Source: Camellia lanceoleosa (Eukaryota > Streptophyta > Magnoliopsida > Ericales > Theaceae). From it: a DNA stretch of 64,000 bases. Of this stretch, positions 31,501-43,500 are shown one piece after another. The stretch lies in NCBI GenBank assembly GCA_025200525.1, contig CM045770.1, positions 135,808,200 through 135,872,199 on the forward strand, given 5' to 3'. Under the pieces are notes generated by a model that worked only from the letters and a program-made list of their open reading frames with translations, ran no database searches and was not told the origin of the DNA. A program made the translations under genes and the position numbers. How positions within the stretch are numbered: position 1 is the first letter of the stretch; each line of letters starts with the position of its first letter.

Positions 31501-34500
31501 AGGCTGACACTGACTGGACAAAAGGAGCAAAAAGAAAATAGTTAAAAGGAATAAAGCACCAAAATTTAACAATTGAAATTCAAACTCAGATAGCATAGAG
31601 CTCAAATTGTCCATAAGAAGTGTAGTTAAGACCATGATCTACACAGGACAAGACGGAAATGAAAATTTTAAATTTCTAAGACTATGTTTACTGTTATAAT
31701 ACTGAAACTTTTATTGAAAACACTTTTTTTCTTTTGCCTTAAATAAGTTCATTGGAAAACCATTTTTCTTTTTCCTTTTCTTTTTTGGGAATAAGAAAAT
31801 TGCAAATCTTTTGATGTGTGTGTGTGTCAGGGGGGGGGGCGCATAGTGTTTTAAAAGGAGCGCTTAGGTGCGCGCCTAAACGCGAGGCACAATGAGGTGC
31901 AGCCTTGTGCTTTGAACAAGTCAAGGCGAGGCGCAATACACAAGGCGCACCTTAGGCGAGGGCTTTTTTTCAAGGCGCAAGGCGTAGGCTTCATGGGCTT
32001 TACATATTTTTCTACTCTAATTGTTGATTAAGTGCTTTTTTTGTGGACATACCCATAGGGATTCAAAACTCTTCAATATAAAATGACTAAATGTAGTCAA
32101 AAGAGAGCAGAAAGAGATTAAAGATTGAATGTTATGCTTTATATCTTTTGTTGAATATTATATTTCTATTTAGAAGATTGAATGTTATGTTTAGAAATTA
32201 TCGAAAATGGTTATGATTTTTTAAATAATATATATATTTGTTATGTTGAAAATTTTGCCTATTTTATAATTTTGCTTTTCTTCTACTACTTGGGCTTCGC
32301 TTTGGTGAGGAGCGCGCTTCGCCTCGCGCTTAGGCTATCACCTCGGTGCGCCTAGAGCCTTTTAAAACATTGGGTTGGGGGGGGGGGGGGGGGGGGGAAG
32401 GGGAGCTAGTACGATATAAAAATTACCTTGTACTTGTCCAGGTTTTTCAAGTAGATTGTCAGAGCTCCATGTCCGCCCATAGAATGACCAAATATAGATG
32501 CCCGAGATGTATCAAGTTGTGGAAAGTTTTCACTCAGAAGTTTTGGCAGTTCCTTGACAACATAATCATACATCCGCCAATTCTTCCACTTCTCTTGTGT
32601 TGCATTGAGATAAAACCCAGCGCCTGGTTTGAAAATACACAAAAATCAGTAACAGCCATGCAAACTGCAGCTTGCAGTAAGCTTAAATCTTGCACTTTTT
32701 GAACGACAAGTATATAAAGTTTGGATGCCTGTCACTTCACATTTTGTAGATTAAGTTTAATTTTGCTTTACATAAACTTGCATGTCTACTTCGACAATTT
32801 TGTCAGCTCACAGTGACAAGCCAAAACTGAAGCCCAAGAATATATTTTACAGGTTGAAACCACCCCTAGATTTTTCAAAGGAAATGAAATCACAAATACA
32901 CCTTTAAACCTTCGACAATTTTTTGTTGGTACCCTCTAATGGAGCCAAATCAAGAAATGAATTTCATTAGAAAGAAAATCCCAAAATGGGTATAAGAGCT
33001 CTCAAGCTCTAAAAATACAATCTTAAAATATCATAAACTGACTACTAGAGGGGCCTAACCACCTATTTATAGGATAAAAGACCCAACTAACTTTAATTAA
33101 CTCTTATGGTACTAAAACATAAGAACTATACTAATTCCAACTACATCACCCTCCTTTATCGAAGAAATTTTGTGGTATTGCCAGCATAATTTACTAAATT
33201 CTCTTTGGAGAAATATGGGAATTATGAAGGCCAACATAAGACATCATCAGTTACAGCCTTTTTGTACATGATTGAGGAAAGAAAGGAAAGAAAATATGGA
33301 AATTAAATACTTCTGAAGAATATATTTAAAACAAGTTTTCAAGTGATTCAGCTAATTTAGGTTGAAATAGCTTGGAATGAAGGCATGAAGCAAAAGATTT
33401 AAGTGTAAAGAAGCGTAAAAGAATCAAAGTCTCTTATAATTTGAAACTAACCATTGTTTCATGATGGAAAATGTTATCAAACACCTTCCCATAAAATGAA
33501 ATTCCGCAACATAAATTGTTTATTGCATCAGATAAACCAATGTAGGTTGCAGAATTGTATACAATAATATGAAGTCCTCTAGTAAATATGAAAATATTCT
33601 TTAAAAAATAAAAATAAAAATCATAGCAATTCTCTGTTAATCCAAGGCAAGATGCTCGACTTGAAGTCATTCTCTCTTGTGCCCAATCACTTCTTGCTAA
33701 AAAATCATTTCTTCAGTGACAAAAATTACCCTTCGAAAACATCTTTCATGATCCCTGACTTTTCTCAAATGAGAAAGGTTGCCATATGGTGCATATCTAT
33801 GAAGCACAAACACCTCTCCGGAGGTCACGTACAAGTGTCCAACACATGTTGTGCACGGACACACGCCGGACATGCTGGCAAGGATTGGACACACTGGGAC
33901 ACTTGGGACATGCTGCGGATATGTAGGGACACGCTGCGGACTATTTTTTTCAAATAAAATTAAAATTAAAATTTTTAATTTTTTACTAAAATAACATACC
34001 TAAAGTTGATAAATTTGATAAAATTAAGTATTTGACATAAAATGCATATTAAACATTTAAAAATATGACATATAATAAATATATAAAATTATATTTTTTG
34101 CACGTGTCCCCAATGTGTCGGGTCCTGTATTTTTTGAAAATTTACATGTCCGCGTGTCCGTGTCCGTGTCGTGTCGTGTCCATGTCGTATCATGTGTCCT
34201 TATCCGTGCTTCTTAGGTGCATACGGTATGCACCTTATACAACACATATAGATTTTACCACAAAAAGTATATTTTTTGCCCATCACAAAAAAGTAAATAA
34301 CTTTTACCAAACAAACTTTTCCATTCATCATTTTAGGGGTGCATGCCATAATTTCGCTATTCATAACTTTCACCATAAAAATTAGGGTTGAGCAAAAAAA
34401 ACCAAAAAATTTGCTAACCGGTCCAATTTATACAAAACTACATAGTTTGGTTTGGTTTTTTCAATGCACAGTTTAGTCATGATTCTTAAAATAAGTGAAC

Positions 34501-37500
34501 CGTACTTCATGGAACTTTACAGTTTGGTTAGTGGTTTTATAGTTATAATTCCGATTTGGAACTGACCGGACTGTTCAGATACACACACGCATATATATAT
34601 AATTTGTTACTTACTGTAGACACTCAAGGACCTGATTAGTATCTTACTTTTGTGTATAAGTTATTGACCCTCTACTCTTACAAGTGTGTTCTTGTATAGC
34701 AGTAGAACTACTTCTAAATAATCATCTAGATGAATCTTGTTTGTAAAATGATTGAATATTGCTGGACATTTGAGAAAGTTGTGAGCAATATTTTGTGATC
34801 ATGTTGTGAATGATGATAAGGTTTCTAAAAGCCATGAATCTAAACCAAATTGAACAGTGTTTTACTAGTTCAATCTAGTTTGGTTCCAAGATTTTCATCA
34901 TTTGCTTTGGTTCCAAATTTCTTGGAACCATAGGCAGTGGTTTGGTCCTTGGTTTACTATTGAACCAAACCAAACCAAACCAAACCATGCTCAGCCTAAC
35001 AAAAATCGTTACTTTTCGTACGATGTACACCTTTTAGCATTTCCCTAATAAAATCCTTATTTGGATATCATTTCTAATCCTTTAATTTTGCAAAATAATT
35101 GGCATGCTTAATTCACTATAAACTGGTATAGGCAACATTTGTAACATGATAAGGTAGACAGCACTACTAAAACTGACAGCCATCACAGAAATTTACAACC
35201 TCAAAGTAGACTTACTAATTAGAGGACCAGTAGAAGATATCACTTTCCAATAAACGTTCTCAAAATAAAAAAGGTGAGAAAAAAATGAAACAAAAAAAGA
35301 AGAATGAGAAATCCAGAAAGGCAAAATGTTCATCCAAATATATATATTTACATTTTATATACAAATATACACATATGGTTTGAATCACATTAAGGTTTTA
35401 CATCCTTCAGGGACCACGATGCTCATCCCATTCAAGCATATAAATGCATACAACACGAAAGGACCTTGACAAAGGTTGATAGACATTATAAGATTTCAAT
35501 TATGTTTGGACATGGATTCTTGAATTTTGGATTCTCATAAAGAAAAGATGCAGCTTGTACGAGGTAGGTAGTAACAATGCAATTTCTTGTTTTTATTTAT
35601 ACAAGAAAGTGTATAAAAGAAACAAATAGATTCCGAATACAGCATAATTTGGCAAGAAAGTATCATTCTCCAGTGTCATGCCATAATGGCTGCCAAATTA
35701 TAGCAATGCCAAAGCTTGTGCCAAATTTGGCACAAGTTTTGGAATGCAAAAGCTACCATATCATCACCCCAACTGCGATGAACTCTCCTGGCAAAAACCC
35801 AACAAGCAAAACATCGATTGATTTGCAAACAATCTCAACAAAATTCATAAGAGCATCTCCAATGTTGATAACTATTTTAGCATTGCCAAAGTTATAATTT
35901 GGCATGCTACAATAGCAAAATGCCAAATTATAACAATGATACCACAATGATGACATGTCATTTTGACACAATGCCAACCAACTTTCCCTCCATTTTCTTA
36001 AGTGGTGTTCGAGTTTAGTTTTTTCAGTGATTTTTTTGTTTTTTTTTTTTTCGTCTTTTGTGATCTTTTTAAAACATTTTTCAAAAAAAAATTATATGTT
36101 TACATTCTACAAAACTAAACAAATAAAAAAACATAAAAAAATTTGAAAAAAAAAATTACATTCACCATTCACATGCCACTACAAAATTGAAAAAATATAT
36201 ATATTTTTTTTCTATATTAAAAAATTGAAGTCACACCTACAAAAAATATTACTACTATCCATATCTACCCACCATTCTTGAAGACATACCTACAATTCTA
36301 ACCCACCATCCACCATTCTCACTCACCATCCATCTATCCACCATTCTTGAAGACCTAGTACCATACTCCCCACCATCCATCTACCCACCATTCTTGAAAG
36401 CGTACCTACAATTCTGACCCACCATCCACCTACCCACCATTCTTGAAGACTTACCATTCTCAACACCATTTATTTGCCCATCATTCTTGAAGACATACCT
36501 ACAATTCTCACGCACCATCCACCTACCATAAATACTTACCATTCTCACCCATTATTTAGCCACCAACAACCATCTATCATTGAACAATTTCCTCTATAAA
36601 TTATAATACAAATTTCATATATTCTACACTGTCATATTATCTATGCTACAACCATGAACAATTTCAAGAAGGCAATTTTTAGTGAAGAATTTGATGAATT
36701 TTCATCATTTGATAAAGATATAATGATGATGCAATTGTTAATAATGGAGTCTGAAATCAAGCGCAACGAGCAAACCAAACACGTTGGTTTCACAAGTAAT
36801 TGACGATACATTAATCGTGACAAGATCAGAGGCGATGAACAAATACATAGAGATTAATTTGCAAATGATCCTGCCTACTCAATAGACATCTTTCGAAGAC
36901 ATTTTCAAATGAATCGATCATTATTTGTTAGTATCTTAAATGATATTTAACAATATAATGACTACTTCATCCCAAAAAATCATGCCGCCAATGTTTTTGG
37001 GTTTATCCGATGTACAGAAGATGATTTCTGCACTTCGGATCCTTCATTACAACATTCTCGCTGACGCTGTGGATGTGTATGTGAGAATTGGAGAAAACAC
37101 TACAATTGAGTCCATGAAAATATTTTGCAGAATGATCGTTGCTATTTATGAATGCATATATTTAAGATCCCAAATGAGGCAGATGTATCCAGATTATTGC
37201 AAGAGGAAGAGCAACATGGATTTCCTAGAATGTTAGGGAGCTTGGATTGTATGCACTAGCATTGGGAGAATTATCCAACCGCCCATCATGGTGCTTACAT
37301 CAGACATGTGCGCCAACTGTCAATTGTACTCTTGTTGCCTCCTATGACTTGTGAATTTTGCATGCTTTCTTTGGCATGTTGGGATCTCTTAACGATATTA
37401 ATATTCTTGACAGGTTGCTTTTATTTTTTGACCTAACTGAAAAACGTGCCCCTACTGCCAACTATGCCATCAACATTCACCAGTACAACATGGGATATTA

Positions 37501-40500
37501 TCTTGCTGATTGTATCTATCCTCGTTGGCAACTATTGTCCAAACAACATCTCCACATCAAGGTTTAAAAATACAACTACTTGCGATGATGCAGGAGGCGT
37601 GTCAAAAGAATGTCGAAAGGGCATTTAGAGTGCTCCAAGTATGTTTCATTATTGTTATAGTTCCAGCAAGATATTGGGGTGAAGAGGATCTTTACTACAT
37701 GAAAATGTGCATTATTTTACACAATATGATCATCGAATACGACCATGATTCCCGTGCAAATCAATGCAACACAGCACTAACACAAACAAATACCACTAAC
37801 ACCTCATTTCAAGTGTCACGCGACCTAAGCATAGAGTTTGCTCAAATTATTGCTTGTCCTCAAAAAATTAGATCTATTGAAACCCATCACGCAATTCGTA
37901 ATGATCTGATTGAACAATTGTGGTCTCGTCATGGAGAGTTAGGTTAAGTTTGTATTTTTTTTATTTTTTTATTTTTATGACAATTTCATTGAAATGAAAT
38001 GACATTAAAAGCATCCTCGCAAATAATTCTCTTTAAACCTTGAAGTTGAGATATTGTTTAGACAATAGTTGCCCAACAAGGATAGATATCATCAGTAAGA
38101 TAATATCCCAAGTTGTACTGTGATTGTTGATGGTATAATTGGTAGTAGAGGGACGTCCTTCAGTTAGTTCGGAAAATAGATGTGACCTGTCAAGAACATT
38201 AATATCGTTAAAAGATCCCAGCATACCAAAGAAAGCATGCCAAATCCATAAGTCATAGGAGGCGACTGTCTCGAGTACAATTGACGGTTTCTCGAGTACA
38301 ATTGACTGTTTGTACACATGCCTAGTGTAAGCACCATGATAGGCAGTTGGACAATTTTCCCAACACCACTGCATACATCCAAGCTCCCTGACATTCCAAG
38401 AAACCCACATTGCTCTCCCTCTCGCAATTATCTAAATACATCTGCCTCATTTAGGTATCTTAAATATACGCCTTCATAAATAGCAACGATCGTTCTGCAA
38501 AATGTTTTCATGGACTCAATTGCAATGCTTTCGCCGACAGCATCAACGGGTATGCCATATTGAAGGATCCGAAGTATAGCAATCATCTTCTGTACATCTA
38601 ATAATCCAAGAACACTGGTGACATTATTTTTTTGGATGAAATGGTCATTATATTATTGAATATCATTTAAGATACTATTGAATATCATTTAAGATGCTAA
38701 TAAATAATTGACCGATTCATTTGAAAATGCTTCCAAAGATCTCTAACTAGGTAGACAAGATCCTCTATAAAGTAATCTATATATTTTTTTCGTCTCATCT
38801 AATCCTATCACAATTGATATATCGTCGACCACTTGTGAAAACATGTTTGGTTCGTTGGTTTGCTCGTTGCGCATGTTTTCTTTCAAACTCCATTGTTAAC
38901 AATTGCATCATCATTATATCTTCATCAGATGATGAAGATTGATCGAATTCTCCACTAAAAATTACCATATGAAAATTCATTATATTTTATAGAATAAATT
39001 GTTCAATGGTAAATGGTTGTTAGTGGGTGAATAATAGGTGAGAATGGTAAGTATTTATGATAGGTGGATGGCATGTGAAAATTGTAAGTATATCTTCCAG
39101 AATGATAGGTAGATAAATGGTGACTTATAATGGTAATTCTTCAAGAATGGTGGATAGGTGGATGGTGGGTCAAAATTGTAGGTATGCCTTCAAGAATGGT
39201 GGATAAATGGATGGTAAATAGGTGAATTGTGAATAAGTGGATGGTGGGTCAAAATTGTACGTATGGGTAAATGCAGTGTTATTAAAGGCGTGCGCCGAGG
39301 CCCAAGTCCTATCCAGGCCCAAGGTTTGCGCTTTATAGTGTTCCAGGCTAGGCGACTTCAATAGCACCTGACTGGCCCAAGGCTTGCGTCTTGAAGGCTT
39401 TTTTTATTGTTGCCTTAATTTGTTTTGTTTAAAATCTGACCATTGATCTAATATGGTGTAGCTACAGAAGATCCCTACTCTTATTACAGATGCCAATACA
39501 TTGAGCATTCAACCCCAAATCAATGATAGGAGAAAAATTAGTCCTAATTCCTAATCTCCAAAACACACTAAATGTTAACATTTCATTTTATTAATGTTGA
39601 ACCCTAAATTATTTACTTATATTAAATATATATATTTTTTTTTCCGTACAATGTTCACCTCGACTTATGCCTTGAGCCTAGGCCCTAGGAGACCTTGGCA
39701 CCTTGGTTCACCCATCGCCTTTAATAACACTGGGTAAATGGATGATGGTAGTATTTTTTTGTAGGTATGTCTTCAATGTTTTAAAGTAAATAGTATATAT
39801 ATATATATTTTTTTTTTCCAATTTTGTAAAGAAATGTGAATGGCGAGTGAATTAAAAGAATGTAAATTTTTTTTTTCCAATTTTTATTTTTATTTTTTAT
39901 TTGTCTAGTCGTGTAGATCGTTAAATATATAATTTTTTTCAAATTTTTTAAAAAGATCACAAACGACAAAATTAAACAAAAAAATCACTCAAAAAACTAA
40001 ACCCAAACACCACCTAAAAAAAAAAGAAGGGAAGTTTTTTGGCATTGTGCCAAAATGACATGTCACCATTGTAGCACCATTGCTATAATTTGGCATTTTG
40101 CTACTATAGCATGCCAAATTATATAGCTTTGGCAATGCTAAAATAGCTATCACCATTGGAGATGCTCTAATGTGAAAAGTTCTCTTCTACAATAGCTTCA
40201 ACATGCAAAGAAAGTTAGCTGGTTCCAAAGGAGAAAAACTGAACTCTAGAAAAATAGTAAGTGAAAAGAGGCTACTTTACTATTGCATAATCTTATTATT
40301 AAACCAAACATTCATACTCAATGACAGGCTTAACATCCATTTTAGATGTCATTTGTATGTAACAGAAATAGCCCTTATCAATCTTGCCTTTTATTAAACT
40401 ACTACGCTAATTTATAGATCTCATTGGAAACAAACTGAAAAAGGCATTAGTACGTCATTTAAATTCGTTTGTGTATTGTTATGTGTAATGAGTGCAAAGG

Positions 40501-43500
40501 ATATACGTTTCCTATATAGTCATGATTTCTTGTACTTTATGTTCCTTCCATCCAAATTGTTTGTCTATTTCACTATTCCAGACATCCCAAAAACTCATCT
40601 ATATTTTTAAATTTATTCTTTTCTCAACAATTTTGAAGACTTTACCTAGAAGAACTAATTGAGATATGTGGGAGAAAAAAATTAATTTTTTTAAAAAAAA
40701 TATTAGTTATTGACCCGATTAAAGGGCATAAATGCCAAAAATAGACAAACAATTTGGGATGGAGGGAGTAAGATAGAAAGCAACATTTCCATAAACTTAA
40801 GGATTTATAAAAAGAGCATGCAACAATAGCAAGATTGTGACACCTTATTTAGCAAGTAAACAAAATAATTGTTACCTTCTCTTGCATCAAAGTGGGGGCT
40901 GCGTGGATGTGATCACAAGTCAAACATATGATGAACCTCTCACGGGTCTTAAATTACTAACACAATAACTTATTCAAAATTTTACTGGGATCAAACCCAA
41001 CACATGATGGCCAATCATACGCATTAAAATATTAAAGTTCCCTGTTACATAGTACATACCTACACCAAAATCCCAGTTGTCTGCCTCCCCTTCCACATTC
41101 AGGCCTCCTATAATTAAAAATTACAAGCAAGAGACAGTCAGCACTGCAACTTCCAGAACAACAGCCACCACAGTAAAGCAATTTAAAAAGGAAAATTATA
41201 TCTATATAATGACATCAAGACAATATGAAGCAGCAAAAGTCAATGTCAATGTGAGGAGAAATGAGAGATTGGTTACCAATTGAACAAAATATGCTTCCAT
41301 GCCTATTGACTGTCATACATTTGTGCATCCAAATTTCATAGCAAGTTTCTAAATGATTTACCCCAAAATCACCATCTTATTCCTTTGATTTACTTTTCCA
41401 AAATAACAAGAGACTAAAAACTCCATGTAGTGGTTTTGCTATATTGATCAAATGATTGACTGCAAAAATTGAGTTTACGTGGTCACCAAAATCTTACTTT
41501 GACAAAACATTATAGAAAGTTTGCCATACACCATGGCTTGTTCAATTCATAAATCCTAAATGAAGAATGCTGACTTTGCCAACCTTCCAGTGAGAAGCTC
41601 AACATGGAACATAAATTTTTTTTTTTTTTTGATAAATAACCAAACTTTATTAAAAAAGCATCAATAAGATGCAAAGAATACAAACTAAAAGCCACGAAGG
41701 CTCAACAAATCAATAAGTCAAATCCTGCACAAAATCTACAAATGCCAAAACATCGGGATCAACCGAACAGGTCAACCAACTATGCAAAACGACAAGAAGT
41801 CGGCGTTCCAACCAAGGAACTGAATGAGACACCCCTTGAAAAACACGCCTATTACGTTCCAACCAAACCAACCAAACAATACAATGAGAAGCAAGCAACC
41901 ACGATTTCCGCCGCCGCCTACCAACACGACCCCCCATCCAACTTTGCAAAACCGCCATAACTGAAACCGGTTGCACCCAAGCCAAACCAAAAGTCGCGAC
42001 CACAAGCATCCATAGACGATGAGTAACTGGACAATGAACAAGCAAATGGGCCACCGACTCCGCTTCACCACAACACATGCAGCACCAATTAACCAATATA
42101 TGGCCACGGCGAATTAGATTATCCAATGTCAAGATACACCCCAACATAGCCGTCCACACAAAAAAGGCCACCTTGGATGGTGAACCTGACACCCAGACAC
42201 ATTTCCACGGAAAAACAACAGCCTCCACAGGGGCTAGCACAGCATAATACGAAGACACAGAAAACTTCCCCTTAGCCCCAGGACCCAAAGAGTCCTGCCC
42301 AGCCCTCCCAACTCGCAACTCATATAAAAAACCCAGCAACGCCATCAACTGATCCTGCTCCCAATCCTGAATAGCACGGCGCAAGTGCACATTCCAACCA
42401 ATCGAATCCCCATGGCCACACTTTACATCACCCACCATAACCTCTCTATCAACTGCAAAAGCATAAATCAAGGGGAACCGCACTTCTAATGGAACGTCAC
42501 CACACTACCTATCCCGCCAAAATCGAATTCTATCTCCCACCCCTACTTGGAGTAGAACCCTCCTCCAAAACTCCTCCCACCCCAACCAAATCCCTTTCCA
42601 AAGACCATGGCCATGCGATTGCCCATCCTCCCTGAACACCACCCTCCCTGCCCCAACCCAAACTTCGCAACCACCACCTCCTCCAAAGGCGATCTCTCTC
42701 CTCCACAAAACGCCACCACCACTTACCCAACAAAGCCACATTAAACAGGACCAACCTCCGAACCCCTAAACCCCCATGAACCTTGGGACTACAAATCCGA
42801 TCCCAAGCCACCAAATGATAAGAACCCTCCCCCCCTATTTGCCCAGAGGAAATCCCTCTGCAACCGCTCAACATGGAACATAAATTAGTTTAACTAGTCT
42901 GAATAGTGTTTCCAAAAAAGAAATTTGTGGGATAGACAGTTTGTTTGCTTGTTTAATAAGTGCCTACTAAATTTGTTACAAATTACATGGTTCCCATGAT
43001 TACGTAATGTAAATCAAGTATCAGCCACAACCACTTTATATAATGATATTGAAATAAATTGAGCTTAACAAAGCATTCCAAGAATTTCAGGAAGACAAAA
43101 TGGTTATTAGGAAATTTAAAACAGAGTACTCATGCTCATGCATAATATAAGAATGATGTGATCTAAGAAGCATGGAGACGGACATAGGACACGGGACACG
43201 ACACGAACACTACACAAACACGCTGACACGTTAATTTTAAAAAAATGTAAGACACGACACGTGGGGAACATACATGAAATATATAATTTTATATATTTAT
43301 TATATGTTATATATATGAATATATCATTCAAAGATAATAAAAAATGCAATATGACACTAATTCCTATAAATTTATATGATTTTTGTTTTATTATTGTATC
43401 TTAAGTTGTTTTGTTCAAACTTATAATTAGTTTTACATATGTCTAACCGATAGACACGTGTGTCAAGCGATTGACATGTGCGTCCTCCAAGTGTCCAAAC

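Larger units (their letters stand above)
35851..40167. mobile_element. PIF/Harbinger element forming a 4.3 kb inverted repeat (fold-back) in SFGH intron 3
   Basis: The ends are GAGCATCTCCAATG and its inverted copy CATTGGAGATGCTC, flanked by TAA (35848..35850 and 40168..40170), the Harbinger-type 3 bp target. The left arm 35851..37568 and right arm 40167..38032 are homologous throughout: terminal GCCAAATTATA repeats, a 45 bp minisatellite with CCACCATTCTTGAAGAC, then transposase coding sequence pointing inward. A loop of about 460 bp (37569..38031) separates them. In two samples the arms are roughly 90% identical (70 of 77 bases at 36677..36753, and about the same over the first 125 bases). 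A hAT MITE sits inside the right arm at 39274. Confidence 0.85.

Noticed and set aside
36940..37947. A functional HARBI1-like host gene
   Set aside because: Frames are broken by stops (one just after the first catalytic Asp) and frame changes, and it lies within transposon termini.
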